64,000 nucleotides of DNA. It comes from Pedobacter duraquae. Its GTDB lineage: Bacteria > Bacteroidota > Bacteroidia > Sphingobacteriales > Sphingobacteriaceae. The translations under genes were made by a program, and so were the position numbers. This document shows, one piece after another, positions 43,865-52,656 of this stretch. Each line of letters opens with the position of its first letter. Position 1 is the stretch's first letter. The notes under the pieces were generated by a model. The model ran no database searches. It was given only the letters and a program-made list of their open reading frames with translations, and had not been told where the DNA came from. The stretch spans positions 1 through 64,000 of the forward strand of contig NZ_SNWM01000002.1 in NCBI RefSeq assembly GCF_004362245.1. The letters are read 5' to 3'.

Positions 43865-44608
43865 TTAAGCGCCACCTTTTGCCTTCAATATGTGCTGGTT
43901 GATAAAGTCTTCGAAATCGGACTTGAACGTCTTGCCCAGCGAATAGCTTTTTCCGTCCTTCAATGTGATCTGGTTACCCTGGATCATTTTGATGTACTGT
44001 TTTGCAATAACTGTGGACTTATTTATCCTGATAAATTCCACACTACCAAGTGCCTCTTCTACTTGTATTAGCCCCAAATGAACTTCGAAAGGTTCCTTTT
44101 GGATCGTCGTGTAAATCCTGACGTAGTTCCTGTCAGCCTCAACCGAAACTATGGTCTGCCCATCTAAAAAATGATATGCATTCTTGTGGTCGGCCTTGAT
44201 AAAATGCAGTTTGCTCGGCGACAAAGCTGCCGCTTGCACCGGTGCACCAATATTCTTAATAAGATTATCAATGACAGAAACAAATTTAACAAAAGTTATC
44301 GGCTTCAGCAGATAATGGTCAGCCCTCAAGTCAAAGGCATCCAGGGCATAACTTGGATGGCCAGTTGTGAAAATCAAAAATCTGCAGCAGGACCTAAGCT
44401 GGCGGGCAAGCGTTAATCCAGTAATACCTGGCATTTCGATATCAGTAAAAATAAAATCGATGCAATCGGACCCACTTAGCTCTGCCATCGCCATCAGCGG
44501 ATCAGTGTAACCCTTACAGAACGTTAGTTGCGGCATCCTGTGGATGTATTCTGAAAGCGCATCTATTGCATACTGTTCATCATCGATAATAACACACTTA
44601 AGCTCCAT
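43865..44608 (-). CDS. LytTR-family response regulator (orphan)
   Basis: A 247-residue regulator with an N-terminal receiver domain (acidic pocket IIDDE, phosphoacceptor Asp about 56 in FTDIEMP, and LLKPI) and a C-terminal LytTR DNA-binding domain (VEADRNYVRIYT; FIRINKSTVIAKQYIKMIQGN). It lies between the dehydratase and the first VKOR-thioredoxin gene, on the opposite strand to both. No kinase is adjacent. It resembles the second LytTR regulator at 49735 in layout, so both may respond to the one kinase at 48404. It probably controls the peptide locus. Confidence 0.9.
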   Translation of the reverse strand: MELKCVIIDDEQYAIDALSEYIHRMPQLTFCKGYTDPLMAMAELSGSDCIDFIFTDIEMPGITGLTLARQLRSCCRFLIFTTGHPSYALDAFDLRADHYLLKPITFVKFVSVIDNLIKNIGAPVQAAALSPSKLHFIKADHKNAYHFLDGQTIVSVEADRNYVRIYTTIQKEPFEVHLGLIQVEEALGSVEFIRINKSTVIAKQYIKMIQGNQITLKDGKSYSLGKTFKSDFEDFINQHILKAKGGA

Positions 44609-44740
44609 ATGAGAGAAATAAATTACTTAAACTGCGAATGTACACAGTTAGATATTAGTTCATCCCCGTTACAGTGCAATTGGTACATCCAATTTTCTTT
44701 AAGACTAAGAATATTTTAAACTTGAGTCAAACTTAACGCA

Positions 44741-46339
44741 ATGTTCAAATTCCTTAGATCAAAACAAAATAACGCATTTGCAGTTGTAAAGCAACTGTTA
44801 AATGTATTGGATGTGAGGGTAAGCGACGGTACCCTTTTAAAAGCGCTGACCGAACACCCATATTATCCGAGTCTCTTCTCCCTCAGCGACAGCCTAACCG
44901 ATTGGTCTGTTGCCAATCAGTCCTACCAAATCGACAAAAACGACTACAATCCTAAGGATCTGCAGTACCCTTTTATTGCCCATAGCAGTCATAATGGAGG
45001 GTATTTTATGTTGGTGCAAAATATTGTAGCCAAAACGGTAACCTATACGGATGAAAATGGTACCGGCCTGGCGATTCCCGAATCCGAATTTTTGGAAAGA
45101 TGGAGTGGCGTGGCCTTGCATGCGACGAGATCGGAAAGTAGCGGCGAAAAAAACTTCAGTGAAAATCGCCGGAAGGACCTATTCGAAAAAATAAGAATTC
45201 CTTTGGTAATGGGCGTACTGATAGTGGCCATAGCCTTCAGCATTGACTATGGTGCAATCAATAGCGGACTTGCTTTATTGCTTGGAATTAAACTGGCCGG
45301 AACAGCAGTCTGTGTGCTACTGCTGGTACACGGAATCAATGCGAATAACACCCTGATACAAAACCTTTGCAGTTTAGGAAGAAAAAACGATTGCAACGCG
45401 GTTCTGAATTCGGACGCGGCCAAACTGACCGGTTGGCTAAGCTGGAGTGAAGTAGGTTTTTTCTACTTTGCAGGATCAGCACTTGCACTGTTGATTACCC
45501 CAAGCGCTATTTGGGAAATAATATGGTTAAACGTCCTTGCGCTCCCCTACATAGTATATTCTTTAACCTATCAATACAGGCATAAAAACTGGTGCTTGCT
45601 ATGTTGCAGTGTACAGGCACTTTTGGGACTAGAGTTCGTGACAACATTGTTGTTTGAAAGAACGGTGCTGACACAGGCTATACCATACTTGAACTTAAGG
45701 GGGCTATGTGTGTTTGCGATTGCCTTCCTAGTACCAGTGGCTCTATGGATATTTTTAAAACCATTTCTTGTGGGTACCTCCGAGCTAAAGCCACTTAAAG
45801 GGCAGCTGAATAAATTCAAGTACAATAGCACCCTTTTTGAACAAGCATTGGTAAATCAGCCCAGATATGCAGTCCCAGATGAGATCATGCCAATTGTATT
45901 GGGAAATCCCCAAGCGCAGACTATCATCACTATGATAAGCAATCCTTTCTGCGAACCCTGCGCGAAGGCACATAAGACCTTAGATACCTGGCTTAGCACC
46001 AGGGACGATATCAAAGTAAAAATCATTTTCACAAGCGCGGATGATGACAATGAGGCAAGAACCAAGGTATCCAGGCACGTGTCTGCGCTAAGTTTAGCCT
46101 ACGATGCCGAGATTCTAAAAAATGCACTTAACGATTGGTATAAACAGGATAAAAAGAAATATGAACAATGGGCGGCGAAGTACCCTGTAGCTATTGAAAA
46201 GGAGCAGAAGGCCGTAACGGAAAGACAAATGGCTTGGTGCGAACTTGCCGATATTCGCTTTACACCAACTGTCCTGGTAAACGGCTATAAGCTACCAGTC
46301 CCGTACCGCATAGAGGATATCAAATACCTATTAGATTAG
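44741..46339 (+). CDS. Degenerate C39-like / VKOR / thioredoxin fusion (copy 1)
   Basis: A 532-residue membrane protein in three parts. Residues 10-125 have the shape of a peptidase C39 domain (FAVVKQLLNVLDV; PFIAHSSHNGGYFMLVQ) but lack the catalytic Cys, and Tyr stands where the active His is expected. Residues 150-345 are a vitamin-K-epoxide-reductase domain with loop cysteines about 210 and 218, the Ser in WSEVGFFYFAGS, and active-site C285-x-x-C288. Residues 375-532 are a periplasmic DsbA/thioredoxin-like domain with C404-E-P-C407. It should form disulfides in exported peptides. It lies directly upstream of a six-cysteine peptide, its likely substrate. Confidence 0.9.
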   Translation: MFKFLRSKQNNAFAVVKQLLNVLDVRVSDGTLLKALTEHPYYPSLFSLSDSLTDWSVANQSYQIDKNDYNPKDLQYPFIAHSSHNGGYFMLVQNIVAKTVTYTDENGTGLAIPESEFLERWSGVALHATRSESSGEKNFSENRRKDLFEKIRIPLVMGVLIVAIAFSIDYGAINSGLALLLGIKLAGTAVCVLLLVHGINANNTLIQNLCSLGRKNDCNAVLNSDAAKLTGWLSWSEVGFFYFAGSALALLITPSAIWEIIWLNVLALPYIVYSLTYQYRHKNWCLLCCSVQALLGLEFVTTLLFERTVLTQAIPYLNLRGLCVFAIAFLVPVALWIFLKPFLVGTSELKPLKGQLNKFKYNSTLFEQALVNQPRYAVPDEIMPIVLGNPQAQTIITMISNPFCEPCAKAHKTLDTWLSTRDDIKVKIIFTSADDDNEARTKVSRHVSALSLAYDAEILKNALNDWYKQDKKKYEQWAAKYPVAIEKEQKAVTERQMAWCELADIRFTPTVLVNGYKLPVPYRIEDIKYLLD

Positions 46340-46477
46340 CCATAAAAATTTTGTACAAAGACAGGGATACCGGTTGCAAACGGAATTCCCAACGATCATG
46401 CAGTTACCAATACATGACGCTCAAGGATTCCAGCGTGAAGGAAGGCACAGAATCAATCAAAACCTAAAAAAAGTAAC

Positions 46478-46669
46478 ATGAAAACATTAAATTTATTAAG
46501 CAAGTCCGACATGAAAAAAATTATGGGCGGTAGCCAGGATGAGGGCGGATGTCTTGACCGAGGATGTACTAAAGATTCCGAATGCGGTGGCAATTGTCCG
46601 AAATGCGTTGAAGTAAATCCGACTTGGGGTACAACGTGCGCAACTAGTAGTTCAGAGACTTTAGGCTAA
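46478..46669 (+). CDS. Gly-Gly-leader six-cysteine peptide precursor (peptide 1)
   Basis: A 63-residue precursor. The leader MKTLNLLSKSDMKKIMGG has the usual Bacteroidetes bacteriocin-type pattern ending in Gly17-Gly18. The predicted 45-residue core contains six cysteines (25, 30, 36, 40, 43, 54), many Gly, and a Ser/Thr-rich tail. Even cysteine number and the adjacent VKOR-thioredoxin gene suggest three disulfides. The C39 transporter at 52657 is the likely maturation protease. A hairpin follows the stop, which may favour high expression of this gene over the next one. Lanthionine formation by the nearby LanB is possible but not required. Confidence 0.85.
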   Translation: MKTLNLLSKSDMKKIMGGSQDEGGCLDRGCTKDSECGGNCPKCVEVNPTWGTTCATSSSETLG

Positions 46670-46683
46670 GCTTAATCCATCCC

Positions 46684-46714
46684 TTACCCTGTGGGCTAAT
46701 TTGCCCCAGGGTAA
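46684..46714 (+). terminator. Hairpin after peptide 1
   Basis: TTACCCTG-T-GGGC and GCCCCAGGGTAA form a 12-pair stem with one bulged T and a six-base loop. There is no long T-run, so it may be a partial terminator or an RNA-stabilising structure between the peptide gene and the downstream thioredoxin gene. Confidence 0.6.
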
Positions 46715-46750
46715 TATTATTTGTATCTTATCCAAATCTATTTATCCTTC

Positions 46751-47914
46751 ATGAAAAAAGTGCTACTCTTATTTTTCTTTATCTCTTTTGGCATAGCTGC
46801 AGCGCAACAGAAAAACACACCACAATCTTTTCAGTTGAAAGGCCATCTCACTGGCCGCGACACGGGGTATATTTACTTGAGGTATTTGAACGCAAATGGA
46901 AAGGACATCCGTGACTCTGCTCGTCTAGATAATGGTGATTTTAGATTCAGCGGATCGGTCAAAGGTGCATATAATGCATGGTTACGTGGTATGCGTAGTA
47001 CCATATCGGTAAGCGACCCGAATTCCGTTTCGCTATTTTTGGAAAATAATGAGATTACGGTCAACCTAACCCAAAATGATTTCAAGCACGCAAAAATCAT
47101 TGGATCAAAGACACAAAGCGAGGCAGATGCATTGGAGGACAGAAAAAAAGCGCTCAACCAGAAAAAAACTGAACTCAACAGCAGGCTCAGGGACTTGGAC
47201 AAAAGTGTCAAAAGTGGCGATACATTAACAGGTGCGTCTGAAAAAATAAGGTTGGTACGTTCAGAACTTTCCGCAAATGCCGAAAAAAATAAAAAAATAG
47301 ACTATGCTTTTATCCAAAAAAATCCAAAATCTTACCTCAGCTCCCAACTTCTAACTAGTTATTTTATAAAGCGAATAATTTCGCTAGATTCAACAGAGAC
47401 TTTCTTTGATAGTTTCGGAAAGGAAAACCGGGAGAGCACATTTGGTCAGACCCTGGAAAGGGAAATTAATTCGCGTAAAGCCTCGATAGTAGGCGCTAAA
47501 GCTCCTGGATTCACTTTAACAAATGTCAATGGCGGGCAGCTGAAGCTTGAAGACTTTAAAGGAAAAAAATATGTTCTAGTTGTTTTCTGGGCTAGCTGGT
47601 GCATACCATGTCGCGATGAGATACCCCGTTTAAAAGAAATTTACCAAAAATATAATCCAACTGGACTTGAAATCGTTAGCATTTCCGTCGATACAGATAA
47701 AAAGGCATGGACAAAGGCAGTTGACATGGAAAAAATGGTATGGCACCAAGCCTTAGATCCTATTCCATTCCAAAACGAAGGCCTGATGATGAAGTACTCA
47801 ATACCTAATATCCCATTGATAGTAATGGTAGATAAAACAGGGGTCATCATCGGGAGATATGATAATGGACTGACAGCGGAGCTTGAAAAAGACCTTCGCA
47901 GGATATTTGAATAG
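46751..47914 (+). CDS. Exported DUF4369 / TlpA-like thioredoxin
   Basis: A 387-residue envelope protein with a signal peptide (MKKVLLLFFFISFGIAAAQQ), a DUF4369-like beta domain (FQLKGHLTGRDTGYIYLRYL, about 28-115), a helical linker (about 120-240), and a C-terminal AhpC/TSA-TlpA domain with W-A-S-W-C-I-P-C. It follows the six-cysteine peptide and is probably a disulfide reductase or isomerase working with the VKOR fusions. DUF4369-TlpA proteins are also common elsewhere in Bacteroidetes, so a general role is possible. The frame is open from 46721, but the signal peptide begins at 46751. Confidence 0.88.
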   Translation: MKKVLLLFFFISFGIAAAQQKNTPQSFQLKGHLTGRDTGYIYLRYLNANGKDIRDSARLDNGDFRFSGSVKGAYNAWLRGMRSTISVSDPNSVSLFLENNEITVNLTQNDFKHAKIIGSKTQSEADALEDRKKALNQKKTELNSRLRDLDKSVKSGDTLTGASEKIRLVRSELSANAEKNKKIDYAFIQKNPKSYLSSQLLTSYFIKRIISLDSTETFFDSFGKENRESTFGQTLEREINSRKASIVGAKAPGFTLTNVNGGQLKLEDFKGKKYVLVVFWASWCIPCRDEIPRLKEIYQKYNPTGLEIVSISVDTDKKAWTKAVDMEKMVWHQALDPIPFQNEGLMMKYSIPNIPLIVMVDKTGVIIGRYDNGLTAELEKDLRRIFE

Positions 47915-48403
47915 CCCAATTAACCCCTCATCTGGAATGAATCACTTTTTAGGGCAATCCGTTTTTCAATGTAAAGTCCAACCTGAGCTAAAAGGTTGGC
48001 AAGGGCAACATATCCATTTAAAAATATCTTCTAGAGGCTAATTAGAGTACCCCTATGTATCGGACCGTGAGTTTTCAAATGGTTAATGTGTAGAAAATGA
48101 ATTAACTCCCTGTATAGCCTGTGAGTAAATTCATTTTGATTAGACGCAGTAATGCGTAAAAAAGGTAATGTAATCATAAGCAGAGCGCTTCCATATCCAG
48201 CGACATTATCGATATCGTTACGCTATGAAAGGAAAACTACGGCCATACGCTCAATCCATTTATCTGTTAAGGAGTGTTAAGCTTGTATAGTTACAGCGAG
48301 TAAATCCGATCTTCCTACCTCGGAGACTATAATGACAGGCGACCGCCGCTCTTGCTAAATTTATGATAAGCGTGTCACCAAACAGCTTCACTGTCAAATA
48401 GAT
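47915..48403. other. Gene-poor stretch in the island
   Basis: No frame longer than about 45 codons looks protein-like on either strand. A 34-codon ATG frame begins at 47937 without recognisable features. The composition suggests eroded DNA, but I could not identify its source. Confidence 0.45.
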
Positions 48404-49483
48404 CTACAACAGTGAAATCGGAACGCTGACTTCCACGTGAAAGTTGGTTCCCAACCTTGCATATGAATACGTGACATTCTTTCCATATGCAAAAAGCAAT
48501 CTGTTAGAAACATTCTTCAAGCCAGTCCCCATTCCCGGACGACTGTTGACCTCGTTAATGGCGTTGCGCGTACGGATATGCAATCGGCCGTCAATGATTC
48601 CAACATGAATAGTCGCAATCTCTAGGCCAGTGCTACCCAGATAACCATGCTTGAAGATATTTTCAACCAAGGTAAGCAGCACTAGCGGAATTAGCTTTAG
48701 TTTACGGCACTCAGGACCATAGTTGAAATCAATGACTGGCGGGGAAATTTTTCTGATCTGATTAAGGTAAATCAAATTTTCGACCTGTTCAATCTCCCTT
48801 TCCATCGCCGTTACGGTATCGCCGGCACCCGCAGCAATCGAAAAACGCATCATCTCCGCTAAACGGGCTATCGCCTCCCCGGCAACCGGCGAGTGCTGGT
48901 TTACATTATAATAGATAAAATCCAAAGTATTGAAAAGAAAATGAGGATTAATTTGGGCCCTTAGAAATGCGTTTTGTGCATCAGAAAGTTGCTGCGTTAT
49001 GTGCTGATTGTGAATTACTGCCTTCAATTTTTCCTGCTCCAGCTGCTCTGTCTTTTTACGCTGTTCCAAATAAGTGATCAGGAAATAATATCCCGTTGAG
49101 AACCCAAGAAAGTAAATGCCCCTATATAGATTTCTGGCAATTACATTCATGTCAAGTACATATTCCCTTTTTAACTGGATGACGCCCGCCCCAATCAATG
49201 CGGTATCGAGCCCAAAATGAACTATCACATAACAGGCAAGTTCCAATGCAATGGCCGGTATGAGCAGATAGTGAGGGCCTCCGGCAAATCTAATGGGAAG
49301 TATTACACCTGCATGAAGGTAAAAGAAGGCCGCGTTGACCAAAAAGTGTAAAGGGCCTACTAAAGGACTGGGAAAAAGCCCACCCATGAGTCCAATTAAT
49401 ATGGTTTCATAAGTAAAGAAGCACAGCCAGGCAAAAAAATGAATCCTGTTGTCCCGAACCCAGGCTAAAATAAATTTGTTCAT
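48404..49483 (-). CDS. LytS-like sensor histidine kinase
   Basis: A 359-residue membrane kinase of the His_kinase (LytS/YehU) family. About four hydrophobic segments fill residues 10-138, then a helical linker (QRKKTEQLEQEKLKAVIHNQ). The phosphoacceptor block INPHFLFNTLDFIYYNV has His about 181. The ATPase has LVENIFKHG as N-box and GTGLKNVSNRL as G-box. It pairs with LytTR response regulators, and one is encoded upstream on the same strand at 49735. A short Thr-rich peptide gene lies between them on the other strand, which could be the signal or the regulated product. Confidence 0.9.
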   Translation of the reverse strand: MNKFILAWVRDNRIHFFAWLCFFTYETILIGLMGGLFPSPLVGPLHFLVNAAFFYLHAGVILPIRFAGGPHYLLIPAIALELACYVIVHFGLDTALIGAGVIQLKREYVLDMNVIARNLYRGIYFLGFSTGYYFLITYLEQRKKTEQLEQEKLKAVIHNQHITQQLSDAQNAFLRAQINPHFLFNTLDFIYYNVNQHSPVAGEAIARLAEMMRFSIAAGAGDTVTAMEREIEQVENLIYLNQIRKISPPVIDFNYGPECRKLKLIPLVLLTLVENIFKHGYLGSTGLEIATIHVGIIDGRLHIRTRNAINEVNSRPGMGTGLKNVSNRLLFAYGKNVTYSYARLGTNFHVEVSVPISLL

Positions 49484-49577
49484 AATTAAGCTTTATAGAT
49501 AGAAAATAGACCTTTTAAGATAACGTATTTTTCAGTTGACTTCATCATTATTTAAGTTCTATGAAAAATTAATAATC

Positions 49578-49715
49578 ATGAAAAACAAGTCTTTAAAAAT
49601 TGTAGCCAAAACACTATTCGTTTACAAATCACCAAAAACCAAAAATGGAAAAAGAGAAAATGAGACAGACCCAATGACCAATACGGTCATGACCACTACC
49701 TCACTTACCTGTTAG
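49578..49715 (+). CDS. Candidate lanthipeptide precursor, 45 residues, Thr-rich with C-terminal Cys
   Basis: A 45-codon ATG-TAG frame. The N-terminal two thirds are strongly basic and leader-like (MKNKSLKIVAKTLFVY, then K/R/N-rich), and the end is TDPMTNTVMTTTSLTC: six Thr and one Ser upstream of a single terminal Cys, after an Asp-Pro. That is the composition expected of a LanB substrate, in which dehydrated Thr/Ser could react with the Cys. It lies opposite and between the LytS-like kinase and LytTR regulator genes. There is no F-N-L-D leader box and no Gly-Gly site, so cleavage would need another route. The call rests on composition and context. Confidence 0.6.
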   Translation: MKNKSLKIVAKTLFVYKSPKTKNGKRENETDPMTNTVMTTTSLTC

Positions 49716-49734
49716 TCAAAATCAAAACGGGAGA

Positions 49735-50484
49735 TCACCAACGCTTTCCCGTTTTGATCATCCTAGACGATAAAAATTCGGCAAATACTTTCTTAAAATT
49801 ATCCCCTACCGTAAATTTTAGCCCGTCGCTTAAACAGACCGTATTCCCTTGAATTGTTTCAATATGTTCCTTATTCACCACAAAACTTCTATGGAGCTGT
49901 ATAAAATCAGACATCTGAGCCAACGTTCTGAAAATCTCTGTCAATGACATATAGGTCATCACATTCTTTTTCACGGTGTAGATCATCACATAATTGTGCT
50001 TACTTTCGACTGCGATAATATCCGTATAGATGACCTTGACCATTCGCAGATTGTCATCCTTATTCTTCACAAAGAAATAATCCCTAGTTTTCGATTCAGG
50101 AACTTCGTCATCAGAAAGTTGTGGGAGCTGTGCAGGGAAAAGTCTGTTGATCTCGATAAAAAACCTGGCCAGCGTATATGGCTTTAAAAGATATCCATCA
50201 GCATGTATTTCGAATGCTTCGAAAGCGTATTCAGTATGGGCCGTGGTAAAGACAAGGTAATGTGTCTTGGACCTGATTTCCTTCGCCAGCTCAATACCGC
50301 TCATTAAGGGCATATCTACATCGATAAAAATAATGTCGATCGGCGGAAGCGTACTTATTTCTCGAAGCGCGACCAATGGTTCCAGATAGGTTTTTATAAT
50401 ATTAAATTCCGGCAACCTTTCGATGTAGGCGCTCAGGCCTGCTATGGCGTGCGGTTCGTCGTCTATAATAACACAATTATACAT
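49735..50484 (-). CDS. LytTR-family response regulator
   Basis: A 249-residue regulator with a receiver domain (IIDDEPHA, phosphoacceptor Asp about 55 in FIDVDMP, and LLKPY) and a LytTR domain (VESKHNYVMIYTVKKNV; FIQLHRSFVVNKEHIETIQGN). It is the likely partner of the LytS-like kinase encoded downstream on the same strand; the 250-base gap between them carries the Thr-rich peptide gene on the plus strand. It is a paralogue of the orphan regulator at 43865. Targets probably include the export and peptide genes nearby. Confidence 0.9.
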   Translation of the reverse strand: MYNCVIIDDEPHAIAGLSAYIERLPEFNIIKTYLEPLVALREISTLPPIDIIFIDVDMPLMSGIELAKEIRSKTHYLVFTTAHTEYAFEAFEIHADGYLLKPYTLARFFIEINRLFPAQLPQLSDDEVPESKTRDYFFVKNKDDNLRMVKVIYTDIIAVESKHNYVMIYTVKKNVMTYMSLTEIFRTLAQMSDFIQLHRSFVVNKEHIETIQGNTVCLSDGLKFTVGDNFKKVFAEFLSSRMIKTGKRW

Positions 50485-51320
50485 TCAAATTCCTTTATAC
50501 ATAGATATATATAAAAAGTGAGATTAATTCCATTCCTCAACCCGGAATTGCCAACATTCAGCATGAAAATGACCCGTTTCGTCAAGAAATGGCGGCTAGA
50601 AAATTTGTGTAGTAAGAATGGCCAGGAATAAGCTATTCAGGCCACCAAACAGCAGTGTTACTAGAGAATTAGTAGATTTTTGACGAGGATCGATTTAATT
50701 TCCGGAATACTTGGCTAGTTATCTAAAATTTTAAGGGCCGGAGGCTACAATTTTCAAAAAGATGACATATATCTTCAATAAAGGGCCACTTGGTTTCAAC
50801 CTGCCTAATAATTGCCTATTATTCAATAAGTATGTTAACTAATCTAAAAAAGATAATAATCTAGATATCGTCTAACCATAAGAGACGTATGTTATAAAAG
50901 TTTGAAGTTAGCTATTTAAATGAACTGGACTCCCATATCTTCGCGTAGCCCTAGTTCTGGATATTTTTCATGAAAGCCTTGCGGCCTTATCAATCTCTAG
51001 CTCAAAAGGAAATTGCTGAGACAACGCATGGGCTGAGAGCTTTTTTAAGACATTCAGACTGAATGCATGTGCCAACATATGCTCACTGACAAAGAGCAGG
51101 CAGTCCGTTTTGTATAGGAATATATAGACACATCCTATAACCAGGAAAGATTACATTCTGCATTCGGGTATGTGTACAAAGGAATTTGGAAGAGACTTAA
51201 ACAACCAAATTATCGCAGCTTAATTGAGTGTCTACTTTATTGTTACAATTCCATAGTCCATTGGTGCACAATTGGCACATTATTTTAACATAAATCGCAT
51301 CGCTTAGTAGCAAATATTTA
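50485..51320. other. Gene-poor stretch containing an IS3 remnant
   Basis: 836 bases without an intact gene. The right half contains a broken transposase relic (listed separately, about 50921-51195). The left half shows only short frames with no recognised family. Confidence 0.55.
50921..51195 (+). pseudogene. Degenerate IS3-family transposase (OrfB) fragment
   Basis: Translation with stops and a frame change recovers IS3 OrfB landmarks in the right order. One frame reads SSSKGNC*DNAWAESFFKTF (compare the family's K-G-N-C-Y-D-N-A-x-A-E-S-F-F). The other frame then reads EYIDTSYNQERLHSAFGYV, the C-terminal Y-N-x-x-R-x-H-S-A-L-G-Y block. At least two stops and one frameshift separate them, and the N-terminal part and inverted ends are missing. 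It marks past insertion in the island and is surely inactive. Confidence 0.75.
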
Positions 51321-52634
51321 CTACCTGTTCAAAATTTTGGTAAAGTTTCTGAAAAAACGCTGAAGCAAAGAACTTTCTTCTGTAATGATATCGGCATCTG
51401 CCAACATCCCCGTTTTTAACTGTATTTTTTTTAACGGATCTTTGTTTTCGAAGGAATCAAAGCGGACCTTAGCAATAAAAATACTATCTCTAAATGCAAC
51501 ATCAGAAACATGAGTCAAAGTGCCTCTTACTAAACCATATTGTTCGTATGGAAAACTTCGAAGTTTGATTAAAGTTTTTTGACCTTCGCGAATCTTTCCC
51601 ATGTTATATTGAGGAATTTGAACTTCGCCATAAAAATTAGTATTGCCTGGATTAACGATAAAAATCTCTTGATTTATGCCGACATTTTGATTCTGTTGAA
51701 TAATCCCCGCAAAAGTTACTTTCCCAGCCAATGGAGCTTTCAAAACGAACTGTAAAGTCCATTTATCAATTTCATTAACACATTGATTTAATACCTGAAC
51801 AAACTTTGTTTGCTGCTCAACTATAATGTGTTCTAAATCAAGTAACTCTTTTTCTTTGGCAAGATATTCAGTTCCATTGCTAATTACAGAGGTTTCCGTC
51901 TGCTGAAGTGGATGTTTAGCCGCAAGGTATTTGTTCTCTTGCTCAAGAAATTCACCTTTGGATATCACATTCTTGGAATAAAGGCTTTTGTAGGCTTCAT
52001 ATGAGGTTTGTTGATTTACGAACTCCTGCTCTTGTAAAGCCCTTTGATTAAGTATTTTCGACTTGAGTACTTTTATCGTCGTTAACTCTTTCCTCAAATA
52101 AGCTTGCTTAGCTATATAATAGCCATTTTGTCTGGTAGCCTGATATAGTTGGAACTCATTGTGAAAAGTTTGATAAGCAGACTGAAGTTCACCAAGTTGC
52201 AAATTACTTGGCAGGTCTACGATTTCCAGGGACTTTTGGTTTAGGGACTCCTGGAGCCGGCGCAAAACCTTAGCCAAAAGAAACACATCGGCCGGCAAAG
52301 CCGTAGATTCCATATATGCTAAAATCTGGTGCTGCTTTACAGAGTCACCGTCAGAAACCAATAATGTTGTAAGCTTACCTGACTGATAAGCCAAAACTGT
52401 CTTTGGAGAGTTCAGGCTGTTAACTTTAAGCGGCGTGGATACCACGTCGGGATAGTTTATGAGTGACGATAACAAGACTATTGCCCCCAGGATTGTAAAT
52501 ACTAAGGTTATACCCCAACGTACAATCCAGGATGGGACAGCCGTAATAATTTCCTGAACTTCTTCACTTATGGTCTCATTAAAATTATTAGGTCTGTGTT
52601 CTAGAACTTTTCTACTTTCTAAATCTTCCATCAC
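51321..52634 (-). CDS. HlyD-type membrane fusion protein
   Basis: A 437-residue periplasmic adaptor: one membrane segment near residues 37-60 (WGITLVFTILGAIVLLSSLI), a first half-lipoyl segment (VLAYQSGKLTTLLVSDGDSVKQHQIL), a long coiled-coil hairpin (about 115-280), a second half-lipoyl segment (FVLKAPLAGKVTFAGIIQQNQNVG), and a beta-barrel domain. It links an inner membrane ABC exporter to an outer membrane channel. It follows the C39 transporter gene on the same strand, 22 bases after its stop codon, so the two form the export unit. No TolC-like gene is visible in the window. Confidence 0.92.
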   Translation of the reverse strand: MMEDLESRKVLEHRPNNFNETISEEVQEIITAVPSWIVRWGITLVFTILGAIVLLSSLINYPDVVSTPLKVNSLNSPKTVLAYQSGKLTTLLVSDGDSVKQHQILAYMESTALPADVFLLAKVLRRLQESLNQKSLEIVDLPSNLQLGELQSAYQTFHNEFQLYQATRQNGYYIAKQAYLRKELTTIKVLKSKILNQRALQEQEFVNQQTSYEAYKSLYSKNVISKGEFLEQENKYLAAKHPLQQTETSVISNGTEYLAKEKELLDLEHIIVEQQTKFVQVLNQCVNEIDKWTLQFVLKAPLAGKVTFAGIIQQNQNVGINQEIFIVNPGNTNFYGEVQIPQYNMGKIREGQKTLIKLRSFPYEQYGLVRGTLTHVSDVAFRDSIFIAKVRFDSFENKDPLKKIQLKTGMLADADIITEESSLLQRFFRNFTKILNR

Positions 52635-52656
52635 AAATATTTTTTACGTAATTGTT

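Noticed and set aside
47937..48041. 34-codon ATG frame as a peptide precursor
   Set aside because: No leader signature, a single Cys, and no hairpin after it.
49578..49715. Gly-Gly or F-N-L-D leader in the Thr-rich peptide
   Set aside because: Neither motif is present, so the peptide is called only on composition and position.
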